DNA from: Salipiger profundus
GTDB taxonomy: Bacteria > Pseudomonadota > Alphaproteobacteria > Rhodobacterales > Rhodobacteraceae
Length of the DNA: 64,000 nucleotides
Direction of reading: 5' to 3'
Assembly: GCF_001969385.1 (NCBI RefSeq)
Contig: NZ_CP014796.1
Span: forward strand, 2,373,501-2,437,500
Position numbers and translations under genes: made by a program. Shown one piece after another: positions 26,245 to 33,983 of this stretch. The notes beneath the pieces are model-generated. The model was not told the origin of the DNA. It did not search any database and was given only the letters and a program-made list of their open reading frames with translations. Numbering within the stretch: position 1 is the first letter of the stretch; the number at the start of each line of letters is the position of its first letter.

Positions 26245-27141
26245 TCACTCCTCGCGCGGCTCCGCGTCCTGCGCGCCGGCTTCGGTCCCGTCATCCTGCC
26301 GGAGCGACACGCGCACGTCGCCGGAAAAGACATAGCCGACGCCGCGCACCGAGCGGATCAGCGGCACATCGGTGTCGGGCAGCGCCAGCTTGCGCCGCAG
26401 ACGTGCGACATGGCCGTCTATGCTGCGGTCGCTCGGCGTCCAGTCCCGTCCCAGCAGGACGTGGGAAATCTCGTCGCGACTGAGAACGCGCCCGGGGTGC
26501 CGCACGAAGAGCTCGAGCAGGCGCAGCTCGATCCGCGTGAGTTCGATCAGCGTGCCATCGGTATGCCGCACGACGCGGTTCTTGAGGTCGAAGGCGCTGT
26601 GATCGAACACGAGGCAGGCCTCGTCCGAAACGTCGCTGCCGTGGAATTCGAGGATGCGGCGGATGCGCAGCACCGCCTCGCGCATGTGGAAGGGATCGAG
26701 AAGGTAGTCGTCCGCGCCGGTTTCCAGCGCGTGCAGCCGGTCGCAGGGGGTGCCGGAGCGCATCACCAGCAGCAGTGGCACGTTCCAGATCCTGCGCAGG
26801 GTGGTCGCGAGCTGCGAGATGTCGGCCCCGTCGGCGTACTGGCGGAGCATGACGAGATCGACCACATGGTCGCGCATGATGCCAAGGACCGCCTTGCTGT
26901 CGCTGGCTTCGAGAACCTGCCAGCCCTCATGCTCGAATCCGGCCTTGAGGCGCGAGCGCGTGCCGCAGTCATCGTCGGCGACGAGAATCTTGGTGGTGGT
27001 CAGCTCGGGCAAAACGAACGGAGAATATCGGTCCGGAAACGGTGTTAGCTCTTCATAACATGCATTTGAGATGTTTGCACCACGTATAAATTTGCACCAC
27101 TTATAAAGAGCGAACAGGCGGTTATGCCCCGTCATGGTCAT
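26245..27141 (-). CDS. OmpR/PhoB-family response regulator with a degenerate receiver
   Basis: From the ATG that overlaps the preceding stop (ATGA), the protein has 298 residues: an N-terminal extension, a receiver fold (KILVADDDCGTRSRLKAGFE to ETGADDYLLDPF) and a good winged-helix domain (LTRIELRLLELFVRHPGRVL, DGHVARLRRKLALP, IRSVRGVGYVF). Three receiver residues needed for phosphorylation are changed: acceptor Asp is Arg100 (DLVMLR), the Thr is Met127 and the conserved Lys is Asp149 (YLLDPF); the acidic pair is kept. It therefore probably acts without phosphorylation. A TTG at 27012 is an alternative start, giving 255 residues and leaving the upstream AT-rich repeats non-coding. No histidine kinase is adjacent. 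Confidence 0.8.
   Translation of the reverse strand: MTMTGHNRLFALYKWCKFIRGANISNACYEELTPFPDRYSPFVLPELTTTKILVADDDCGTRSRLKAGFEHEGWQVLEASDSKAVLGIMRDHVVDLVMLRQYADGADISQLATTLRRIWNVPLLLVMRSGTPCDRLHALETGADDYLLDPFHMREAVLRIRRILEFHGSDVSDEACLVFDHSAFDLKNRVVRHTDGTLIELTRIELRLLELFVRHPGRVLSRDEISHVLLGRDWTPSDRSIDGHVARLRRKLALPDTDVPLIRSVRGVGYVFSGDVRVSLRQDDGTEAGAQDAEPREE
27074..27107. repeat. 17-bp tandem direct repeat, probable regulator binding site
   Basis: TTTGCACCACGTATAAA and TTTGCACCACTTATAAA are adjacent, differ at one base, and stand out as AT-rich in GC-rich surroundings. A 17-bp period is not a multiple of three, so it is unlikely to be a protein repeat even though it lies in the 5' part of the longest regulator frame. 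Direct repeats are typical targets of OmpR/PhoB-type regulators. Confidence 0.6.
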
Positions 27142-27776
27142 GGCTCTGTCTGCAGGCGGGTGACCTCTTCGTCGGGCACCTGCGGAAAGCGCTGGTAGGC
27201 TGCGCCGACGCCGGGACACCAGGCGTCGGGGTGCGGGCAGACGACCGGCGAGAGGTCTGGCCCGAGGGCCTCCAGCGACGATCCGAGCGCGACCGGCACC
27301 GCCACGCCGATCTGAGCCGCGCCCTGTTGCCTGATCGCAGCGAGCGCCGCGCGCAGGGTCGTCCCCGTCGCAATGCCGTCATCGACGACAAGCACGCGCC
27401 GCCCTGCCAGCGGCTCCTCGGTGCGATGCGCGGTCCAGAGGGCACGGCGGGCCGCGATCGCCTCGACCGCCGGAGCGGCCAGGCGTGCGACCTCGGCCTT
27501 GGACAGATGCAGCAGCGCACGGACCTCCTCGTTGATCGTGAGCGCCTCCAGTCCGGGCCCGGTGACCGCGCCCAGGGCCAGTTCGGGATCGCCCGGGGCA
27601 CCGACCTTGCGGACGATGAGAAGGTCGAGCGGCGCGCCGAGGTGGCGGGCGATGGCGGCGCCGATCGGGACGCCTCCGCGCGGCAGCGCGAGGACCAGCC
27701 AGTCGGGGCCGATCTCCTCGGGCAGCATCGCAACCAGCTGTTCCGCCGCATCGTCGCGATCCCTGAAGTATGCCAT
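27138..27776 (-). CDS. Phosphoribosyltransferase-family protein
   Basis: The 212-residue protein has the type I PRTase PRPP-binding motif RVLVVDDGIATGTTLRAA and an N-terminal LVLALPRGGVPIGAAIA segment, as in the stand-alone PRTases found in bacterial stress and dormancy clusters. Its actual substrate is unknown. GGGAGGGG precedes ATG 27776. Its stop overlaps the ATG of the degenerate response regulator, coupling their translation. A perfect FNR-type box lies about 196 bp upstream. Confidence 0.85.
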   Translation of the reverse strand: MAYFRDRDDAAEQLVAMLPEEIGPDWLVLALPRGGVPIGAAIARHLGAPLDLLIVRKVGAPGDPELALGAVTGPGLEALTINEEVRALLHLSKAEVARLAAPAVEAIAARRALWTAHRTEEPLAGRRVLVVDDGIATGTTLRAALAAIRQQGAAQIGVAVPVALGSSLEALGPDLSPVVCPHPDAWCPGVGAAYQRFPQVPDEEVTRLQTEP

Positions 27777-27965
27777 GAGCCTGCCCCTCCCGGTGCGCCC
27801 GGTCGCGCCCTGTCCTGTCGCGGGCGAGCGCGCGCGAAACCGCCGGCCGCACATCCGGGGAACGCACACTCCAGCGGCCGGCGGTCTCCACCCTGTCCGC
27901 CGAGGCGGCGCCCCGTGGCGCGGCCAACGTGGAGCCTCATTCTGCGGACAGACACGGAGACGGCA

Positions 27966-27979
27966 TTGACTCCTGTCAA
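27966..27979. promoter_or_regulatory. Perfect FNR/FixK-type box
   Basis: TTGAC-TCCT-GTCAA is perfect, and the symmetry extends outward as GGCATTGAC and GTCAATGCC. It lies in the divergent promoter of the phosphoribosyltransferase and the coiled-coil gene. Confidence 0.7.
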
Positions 27980-27999
27980 TGCCGGCCGCCGGACGGGCC

Positions 28000-28013
28000 T
28001 TGTCGCCGGTCAA
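28000..28013. promoter_or_regulatory. Second FNR-like box ahead of the coiled-coil gene
   Basis: TTGTC-GCCG-GTCAA matches at 9 of 10 positions, with its centre 72 bp before the ATG at 28079. Confidence 0.5.
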
Positions 28014-28078
28014 GACAGCCAGATCGTCGATGCCGTAGATTGCCCGGATCAGGAAACGGCACCAGAGGAGGACGTGCC

Positions 28079-28366
28079 ATGACCAAGCGTGACGAGTATG
28101 TCGAGAAGACCAAGGCCCGCATCGACCAGTGGAACGCCGAGATCGACCGGATGCAGGCGCGCGCCCGCGAGGCTCAGGCCGATGCGCAGGCGCAATACGA
28201 GAAGAACCTCGCCGAGATGCGCCGGCAGCGCGATGCCGCGGAGGTGCAGCTGCGCAAGATGCAGGGCGCAGGCGACCGCGCCTGGGACGATCTCAAGACC
28301 GGGTTCGACAAGGCGTGGGACGATATTTCCGCCGCGTTCCGCACCGCGTCGGATCGCTTCAGGTAG
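28079..28366 (+). CDS. Small coiled-coil protein, unknown function
   Basis: A 95-residue highly charged helical protein starting MTKRDEYVEKTKARIDQWNA behind GGAGGA. Heptad-like spacing of hydrophobic residues runs through the first 65 residues (IDRMQARAREAQADAQAQYE), then WDDLKTGFDKAWDDISAAFR, a pattern seen in small stress-associated proteins of this type. No signal or membrane segment. I do not recognise a named family. Two FNR-type boxes upstream place it in the low-oxygen group. Confidence 0.75.
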   Translation: MTKRDEYVEKTKARIDQWNAEIDRMQARAREAQADAQAQYEKNLAEMRRQRDAAEVQLRKMQGAGDRAWDDLKTGFDKAWDDISAAFRTASDRFR

Positions 28367-28374
28367 GTCGACGG

Positions 28375-28401
28375 GGCAGGGGCCGCGTGACGGTCCCTGC
28401 C
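28375..28401. terminator. Hairpin between convergent genes
   Basis: GGCAGGGGCCG and CGGTCCCTGCC form an 11-bp stem with one G-T pair around CGTGA, between the coiled-coil stop and the convergent RTX gene stop. Probably a shared terminator. Confidence 0.6.
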
Positions 28402-28413
28402 GCGCCTCTCCGT

Positions 28414-30132
28414 TCAGAGGAAGAGGAAATCGTCCTGCGTGAGCATGTCGGTCGAGACACCCTCGATCAGCACCATGTGCCCGTCAGCGAGCTGCATCTC
28501 GACCCCGCCGGTCACATCGGTGAGGGTCAGCGAGGCGAAGGAAACGCCCACCAGCCCGTTCAGTACGATCACGTCGGTTCCGTCCTCGAAATCGCTGATC
28601 CGGTCGGCCTCGCCCTCGGTGATCTGCGCGAAGACGAAGGCGTCTTCACCCGTGCCGCCGGTCATCGTGTCGTTGCCGGTGCCGCCGTTCAGCCAGTCCG
28701 CGCCGCTGCCGCCGTCGAGCCTGTCGGCGCTGCTCCCCCCGTAGAGGAAATCCGCGTCGTCGCCCCCGCGCAGGATATCGTCTCCGGCGCCGCCCCGGAG
28801 CGTGTCGGTCCCGCTGCCGCCGCCAAGATCGTCATCCCCCGCGCCGCCGTCGAGCAGGTCGTTGCCGGCCTCGCCCCACAGGCGGTCGACGCCGTCGTCG
28901 CCCCACAGCGCGTCGTCGCCCGTTCCTCCATAGAGAAAATCGTTGTCGGTGCCGCCCGCGAGCTTGTCATTGCCCGCATCGCCGAAAAGCCGGTCGCTGC
29001 CGCCGCCGCCCCGCAGGTGGTCGTCGTCGTCGCCCCCGCGCAGGGTATCGTCGCCAGTCTCGCCAAGAAGCAGGTCGGCGCCGTCGCCGCCGCGCATGTC
29101 GTCGCCACCTCCGCCGCCGGTCAGCCTGTCGTCACCGGTCTCGCCGAAGAGACTGTCGGCCCCGCTGCCGCCATACAGCGCATCCGCCCCGGTGCCACCG
29201 TACAGCGCATTGTCGCCGCTAATGCCCCGGAGGGTGTCGGCGTCACCGCCACCGCGCAGCACGTCGTTTCCAAAGCCGCCGTTCAGCTCGTCCGATCCGG
29301 CCTCGCCGAAGAGCAGGTCATCGTCGACGCCGCCGTGCAGGCTGTCGTTGCCCTCGCCGCCATAGCCGGTGTCGTTGCCCGTCTGCAGGAAGAGCAGGTC
29401 GCCGTTGTCGTCGCCGTAGCCGATGTCGTCGCCGCTGCCGCCCTCGATCTCATCCCGGCCCGTGCCGCCACGCAGGGTGTCGTCGCCGGAGCCGCCGAAG
29501 AGCGAGTCCTGCCCCCCGGCGCCCGACAGCGAGTCGTCGCCAGCGCCGGCACGAAGAAGGTCGCCGCCATCGCCGCCGCCCAGCGTGTCGTGGCCGCTTT
29601 CGCCGAAGAGCGTGTCGCTGCCGTGACCGCCGCTCAGGATGTCGTTGCCTTCGCCGCCCTGGCCGTGGTCGTTGCCGCTGCCGAGGTAGATCTCGTCGGC
29701 GTCCTCGCCGCCGTCGGCGCTGTCATCGTCCGCGCCGCCGAGGATCAGGTCGCGGCCCGATCCGCCACGGAGGGTGTCGGCGCCGAAGCTGCCGTCGAGC
29801 GTGTCGCGGCCGCCGTCGCCGGAGATGTAATCGTCGCCGCTGCCGCCGGCGAGCCAGTCGCCGCCATTTCCGCCGCCGAGCGTGTCGTTGCCGGCCTCGC
29901 CGTAAAGGCGGTCGGTGCCATTCCCACCGCCGAGCAGGTCATCGCCGGTGCCGCCGTAGATGGTGTCGTCGCCGCTGAGGCCGCCACTGACGTCGTCTCC
30001 GTCGTGCAGTCGGATCTCGTCGTCGTCCGATGTGCCGTAGACCGTGTCGTCGCCGTCGTTTCCCTCGACGTCCTGGTAGAGCAGCGTGACCTTGTCGTCC
30101 GGTGCGGCGTCGCGTGTTGTAATGCGTGGCAT
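28414..30132 (-). CDS. RTX-repeat calcium-binding secreted protein
   Basis: The 572-residue protein is almost entirely GGxGxDxxx-type nonapeptide repeats (for example GGSGDDTLRGGTGRDEIEGG), which form a Ca2+-filled beta-roll. The last 70 residues (DAFVFAQITEGEADRISDFE, then TDVIVLNGLVGVSF) resemble the C-terminal region that carries the type I secretion signal. It has no Sec signal peptide and no catalytic domain, so it is probably a surface or matrix protein or an anti-freeze/adhesion-like structural protein. No type I ABC exporter is nearby. AAGGA lies ahead of the ATG. Confidence 0.9.
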   Translation of the reverse strand: MPRITTRDAAPDDKVTLLYQDVEGNDGDDTVYGTSDDDEIRLHDGDDVSGGLSGDDTIYGGTGDDLLGGGNGTDRLYGEAGNDTLGGGNGGDWLAGGSGDDYISGDGGRDTLDGSFGADTLRGGSGRDLILGGADDDSADGGEDADEIYLGSGNDHGQGGEGNDILSGGHGSDTLFGESGHDTLGGGDGGDLLRAGAGDDSLSGAGGQDSLFGGSGDDTLRGGTGRDEIEGGSGDDIGYGDDNGDLLFLQTGNDTGYGGEGNDSLHGGVDDDLLFGEAGSDELNGGFGNDVLRGGGDADTLRGISGDNALYGGTGADALYGGSGADSLFGETGDDRLTGGGGGDDMRGGDGADLLLGETGDDTLRGGDDDDHLRGGGGSDRLFGDAGNDKLAGGTDNDFLYGGTGDDALWGDDGVDRLWGEAGNDLLDGGAGDDDLGGGSGTDTLRGGAGDDILRGGDDADFLYGGSSADRLDGGSGADWLNGGTGNDTMTGGTGEDAFVFAQITEGEADRISDFEDGTDVIVLNGLVGVSFASLTLTDVTGGVEMQLADGHMVLIEGVSTDMLTQDDFLFL

Positions 30133-30254
30133 GAAAAGGATCCTTCCGGATGGAAAATCTCGCCGGCCCAGGTCGTTGTTCGGTGGGCCGGTCTGTGCCG
30201 GGCCAGAGTATGCCGGGGCCGGTGCCTGTCAATGCGCACGGTCAATGGCGCACG

Positions 30255-30284
30255 AAAAAGGCGGAGCCGCGAGGCTCCGCCTTT
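30255..30284 (-). terminator. Terminator of the sulfur-uptake operon
   Basis: AAAGGCGGAGCC and GGCTCCGCCTTT form a perfect 12-bp stem around GCGA. Read on the - strand it ends in TTTTT, about 25 bp past the stop of the 54-residue protein. Confidence 0.88.
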
Positions 30285-30309
30285 CGGGGTGTCGATCGGG
30301 GCTCGGGGG

Positions 30310-30474
30310 TCAGTTCGGCAGCGCGCCGCAGAACCCGCCCGAGGCGGCGCTGCCCGAGCCGAGCGCAAAGGCCGCCGGGGCCTGGTAGGGGTTCAGCTCC
30401 GAGGTGACGAGGTCGAAGCCAATCAGCGCGGCCAGGAAGACCAGCGCGAGCGTTGCGGTGAAGGTGCGCGTCAT
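30310..30474 (-). CDS. 54-residue membrane protein of the sulfur-uptake operon
   Basis: This very small protein has one hydrophobic helix (LALVFLAALIGFDLVTS), then YQAPAAFALGSGSAASGGFC with a single Cys near the end (GFCGALPN). Its ATG overlaps the stop of the yeeE-like transporter, so translation is coupled. A single-span protein with a periplasmic Cys tail next to a thiosulfate-type transporter and a rhodanese could be an accessory subunit; this is inference. I do not recognise a named family. Confidence 0.7.
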   Translation of the reverse strand: MTRTFTATLALVFLAALIGFDLVTSELNPYQAPAAFALGSGSAASGGFCGALPN

Positions 30475-31607
30475 TTGCGCGCCTCCAGCCCCAGCGCCGG
30501 GCGCATCCGGATGCCGACGAAGGCGCCCGCGAAGGCGGCGGCGAACCATGCCCAGCCGTGCAGGCTGCCGGTCGAGATGCCCGAGAAGAAGGCGCCGACA
30601 TTGCAGCCGAAGGCGAGTCGCGAGGAATAGCCCAGCAGGAAGCCCGCCACCACGGTCGCGACCCACGCCCGTGCCGGGTAGCCCGGCAGCGCCGCCGACA
30701 GCGCGCCGCGCCGCCATGCGGCGACGCCGAAGGCGCCGGCGATGATGCCGATGTCGGTGAGCGAGGTGTAGTCGGTCAGCAGGCTCGACTGCACGCGCTC
30801 CATCGAGCCCGGCGCGCTCCAGAAGGCCGAGCCTGCGAGATCGCCGCCCAGCGCCGTGTATCCCTTCGCGGCCCAGAGGCCGAGCCCGTAGACCACGCCC
30901 CAGGGCTGGCCCGCGACGACGAGGTTGCCGATGGCGAGCGCCGCGAGGATCAGTGCCGCGATGGCGTGACGGCGCGACAGTTTCACCGTGCCGGGCGCGG
31001 CCCGCCAGAGGATGAAGGCGGTCACGGCGGCGAGCAGTACCAGCGTGACGATCAGCCCGGTGGTGCCCGACAGCGTGAGGATCGGCAGCGCGCCGAGCCC
31101 GGTCCACCAGATCAGGTGATAGGCGCCGGCAAAGCTGCCGATGGCGAAGAAGGGCAGGGCGAGCAGACTCACCGGGTTGCCGCTGCCGGCGTTCACCAGC
31201 GTGCCCGAGCCGCAGCCCAGCACGATCTGCATGCAGGCGCCGAAGACGAAGGCGCCGCCGATCATGGCAAAGCCGATGGGCGCCTGTGCGCCCACCAGCT
31301 CACCGGGATGGCCGGCCAGCAGCGGGATCGCCACCGCGGAGACCACGGCGATCGACAGCAGCTGCGCGATCAGCCCCGACGGCTCGCGGCGCAGGATCAT
31401 CGCCCGCCACGGACCGGCGAAGCCGAAGCGCAGCCCTTCGAGAACCACGCCGAAGCCCAGCCCGATCAGCAGCAGCATCCCGTAGCGCGCGCCCGCGAAG
31501 ACCGAGACCAGCGCGACGAGCACGAGCCCCGCCGCGAGCAGCCCCAGCCGTTTGCCGAGCGCCCCGGTCGTTGCCGGGGCGCCGTCATTCAGTGCCGCCT
31601 GCGACAT
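30471..31607 (-). CDS. YeeE/YedE (TsuA-like) sulfur-compound transporter
   Basis: The 378-residue integral membrane protein has about nine to ten helices and the family's cysteine motifs: GACMQIVLGCGSGTLVNAGS in the first half and SRLAFGCNVGAFFSGISTGS in the second. In TsuA these cysteines pass thiosulfate across the membrane. The upstream rhodanese fits sulfur handling. Its start overlaps the rhodanese stop by one base (TGATG). Thiosulfate is the known substrate for one family member; the substrate here may be another sulfur compound. Confidence 0.9.
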   Translation of the reverse strand: MSQAALNDGAPATTGALGKRLGLLAAGLVLVALVSVFAGARYGMLLLIGLGFGVVLEGLRFGFAGPWRAMILRREPSGLIAQLLSIAVVSAVAIPLLAGHPGELVGAQAPIGFAMIGGAFVFGACMQIVLGCGSGTLVNAGSGNPVSLLALPFFAIGSFAGAYHLIWWTGLGALPILTLSGTTGLIVTLVLLAAVTAFILWRAAPGTVKLSRRHAIAALILAALAIGNLVVAGQPWGVVYGLGLWAAKGYTALGGDLAGSAFWSAPGSMERVQSSLLTDYTSLTDIGIIAGAFGVAAWRRGALSAALPGYPARAWVATVVAGFLLGYSSRLAFGCNVGAFFSGISTGSLHGWAWFAAAFAGAFVGIRMRPALGLEARK

Positions 31608-32545
31608 CAGTTACCGCCGGTGAACTGGTTGAGGAGGTTCTGGAGAAGGCCGGGCGCGTTTGCGACCTCGAGGTCCCCTTGGGTGTATTCCACCATCGAG
31701 CCCGGGTAGAGCTTGACGTCCTCGAGCCCGGCGAGCTCGCTCAGCGCGAACCAGTTGGTCGCGGCCCAGTGGCCGGTGTTGCAGAACGAGACGATCTCCT
31801 GCCCGTCCGAGACGCCCAGCGTCTCCTTCAGCTTCTCCACGTCCGAGACCTGCCCGATCGCGGTGGCGCCGGACTGGAAGAAGCGGGTGTAGGGGTAGTT
31901 CTGCGCACCCGGCAGGGTGCCCGGCTTCTCGGCTGCGCCATGTGCCTTCTTGCCCTCGAAGAAGGCCTCGGGGCGGGCATCGAGCAGCAGCGCCTGCTGT
32001 TCGCCCGCGACCACGTCGGCAACCTCAGGCGTCTCGGCGGTCCAGGCGTCGTTCCAGGTGATGTCGATGTCGGTCGGCTCCGGCGTCACCTCTTCGGACG
32101 AAACCGGCAGCCCGGCGTTCACCCAGGCCTGCGCGCCGCCGTTGAGGATCGACAGCTCCTCGAAGCCCGAGCTCTTGAGGGTCCAGTAGACCCGCGCGGC
32201 CGCGCCGAACTCGGTGTCGGTGGCACCCTGCGACACGATCACGACGGGCTCCTGCGGGTCGAGCCCGAGCTCTTCGTAGGTGGTTTCGAGCTTGTCGACC
32301 GGCACGCGCGCGCCCGGGTTCTCGGAGGGGCCGCGGAACAGGCCGTAGGGCGCCGAGACGGCGCCTTCGATGTGACCGTCGGCATAGGCGTCGCCGCGGA
32401 TGTCGAGCACTGCCGGCGCGTCGTCGCCGCCGAGCGCGGCCTCGAGCTCGGTCGCGGTGACAAGCGGCCCGAGCGGCGCGGCGAGGGATGCGCTGGCCGA
32501 GAGGGCGGTGATCGAAGCGGCAAGGGCGATGACCTGATATTTCAT
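31607..32545 (-). CDS. Periplasmic tandem rhodanese (sulfurtransferase)
   Basis: The 312-residue protein has a signal peptide (MKYQVIALAASITALSASAS, cleavage near SLAAP) and two rhodanese domains. The N-terminal one lacks the catalytic Cys (IVSQGATDTEFGAA), while the C-terminal one has it in IVSFCNTGHWAATNWF. Two-domain arrangement with one active Cys is normal for thiosulfate/mercaptopyruvate sulfurtransferases. Acting in the periplasm it could hand sulfur to the YeeE-type transporter encoded next. Confidence 0.9.
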   Translation of the reverse strand: MKYQVIALAASITALSASASLAAPLGPLVTATELEAALGGDDAPAVLDIRGDAYADGHIEGAVSAPYGLFRGPSENPGARVPVDKLETTYEELGLDPQEPVVIVSQGATDTEFGAAARVYWTLKSSGFEELSILNGGAQAWVNAGLPVSSEEVTPEPTDIDITWNDAWTAETPEVADVVAGEQQALLLDARPEAFFEGKKAHGAAEKPGTLPGAQNYPYTRFFQSGATAIGQVSDVEKLKETLGVSDGQEIVSFCNTGHWAATNWFALSELAGLEDVKLYPGSMVEYTQGDLEVANAPGLLQNLLNQFTGGN

Positions 32546-32866
32546 CGGAAAGACTCCCGTTTACAGCGGATGAAGGGTTGGGTTTGTAATTGGCCTATCC
32601 GACGCGCGCTGCAAGGCAAAGCCGGTGTTGCCGGCAGCAGTGACCGGGAACAGCGGACCATCGGCGTCGGGGACTGCGGATTCCTGATTTAAGGCCATGC
32701 CGTCTTGCGAACGCGGTTCCGGTTTGGGCCGCGTGCCCGAAACCTCGTTCTTATTCGCCGCGAATGTGCGGACCGGGGGCGAACGATCTTCGTCACTTGC
32801 GGGAAACGAGATGGAAGCGGTCGCGACGGGGCCGGCGACTTGCGGCGTCCGTTCGGGCCCCGAAGG
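32546..32866. other. Intergenic stretch without a supported gene
   Basis: About 320 bases between the rhodanese start and the proV terminator. Small open frames on both strands have no recognisable product. The right part of the promoter for the sulfur operon must lie near 32560-32640, but no clear -35/-10 pair is visible. Confidence 0.5.
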
Positions 32867-32901
32867 AAAAGGCGGCGGCCGGCCCGTGGCCCGCCGCCGC
32901 C
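32867..32901 (-). terminator. Terminator after proV
   Basis: A GC-rich stem built from GGCGGCGG and CCGCCGCC with inner pairs, read on the - strand, ends in TTTTCC about 25-55 bases after the proV stop. Confidence 0.75.
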
Positions 32902-32923
32902 TCTTTCGGTGCATGGTTCGCCC

Positions 32924-33973
32924 TCAGGCGGCCTCGGCGTCGGTGCTGCTGCTGCGCGGCACCAGCGCGGACATCACGTCGGCCATTTCCACGTGGCCGA
33001 CGCTCTCGCCGTTCCGGACCACCCGGAAGCGGGCGTCGACCGCGCCCTCGGACGAGGCGATGAGGCTCTCGAGATTGTCGTTGGGCGACACCTCCATGCT
33101 CGTCGGGCCCTCGGGCGGGCCATTGCGCATGATCGAACGGACCCGCAGCACGCGGGCGCGGTTGATGTCGGCCACGAAGTCCTCGATGTAGGGATCGCTC
33201 GGGGCGAGCAGGATTTCCTGCGGTTCGCCCTGCTGCACGACTTCGCCATCCTTCAGGATCACCAGGTGGTCGGCGAGCTTCAGAGCCTCGTCGAGATCGT
33301 GGGTGATGAAGATGATGGTCTTGTGCAGCTCGCCCTGCAGTTCGAGCAGCAGATCCTGCATGTCGGTGCGGATCAGCGGATCGAGCGCCGAGAAGGCTTC
33401 GTCCATCAGCATGATGTCCGAGTTCGAGGCCAGCGCCCGGGCGATGCCCACGCGCTGCTGCATCCCGCCGGAAAGCTGGTGGGGATACTGCTCCTCGTTG
33501 CCGCCGAGCCCGACCCGGTCGAGCCACTTGCGCGCCTCGCCCTCGTAGTCAGCACGGGCCTGGCCGCGGGTCGCGAGCGCCATGCCGGCGTTCTCGAGCA
33601 CCGTCCGGTGGGGCAGGAGCGCGAACTTCTGGAACACCATCGACATGTTCTCGCGGCGCAGCTTGCGCAGCCGCGACTGGTTGAAGGTGAGGATGTCCTC
33701 GCCGTTCACCAGCACCTCTCCGGCCGTCGGTTCGATCAGCCGGTTGAGGTGGCGGATCAGCGTCGACTTGCCCGAGCCCGACAGGCCCATGATGACGGTG
33801 ATCTCGCCTTCCTTCATGTCGACGTTGATGTCCTTGAGGCCCAGCACGTGGTTGCGCTGCTCCAGAAGGTCGGGTTTCGACATTCCCTGCTTGACCTCGG
33901 GGAGGACCGATTGCGGGTCCTCGCCGAAGATCTTGTAGAGATGGCGGATGGAGACTTTCACGTTGTCTGACAT
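32924..33973 (-). CDS. proV: Glycine betaine/proline ABC transporter ATPase (ProV-like)
   Basis: The 349-residue protein has Walker A (MGLSGSGKSTLIRH), Q-loop FQKFALLPHRTV, signature LSGGMQQRVGIARAL, Walker B IMLMDEAFSALDP and H-loop FITHDLDEALKLAD. A CBS-like region after about residue 270 (ending SVGHVEMADVMSALV) matches the osmosensing C-terminal part of ProV/OpuA. It powers uptake of the compatible solutes glycine betaine or proline. It is the last gene of proXWV, 10 bp after proW. Confidence 0.93.
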   Translation of the reverse strand: MSDNVKVSIRHLYKIFGEDPQSVLPEVKQGMSKPDLLEQRNHVLGLKDINVDMKEGEITVIMGLSGSGKSTLIRHLNRLIEPTAGEVLVNGEDILTFNQSRLRKLRRENMSMVFQKFALLPHRTVLENAGMALATRGQARADYEGEARKWLDRVGLGGNEEQYPHQLSGGMQQRVGIARALASNSDIMLMDEAFSALDPLIRTDMQDLLLELQGELHKTIIFITHDLDEALKLADHLVILKDGEVVQQGEPQEILLAPSDPYIEDFVADINRARVLRVRSIMRNGPPEGPTSMEVSPNDNLESLIASSEGAVDARFRVVRNGESVGHVEMADVMSALVPRSSSTDAEAA

Positions 33974-33983
33974 CGGGGTCTCC

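Noticed and set aside
30219..30245. Two TTGAC half-sites (- strand) ahead of the RTX gene
   Set aside because: Neither has the matching RTCAA half at the 4-bp spacing, so no FNR box is claimed.
28129..30630. An 833-codon + strand open frame rich in Val/Ala repeats
   Set aside because: It is the antisense image of the RTX repeats; repetition and lack of stops follow from the GGxGxD codons.
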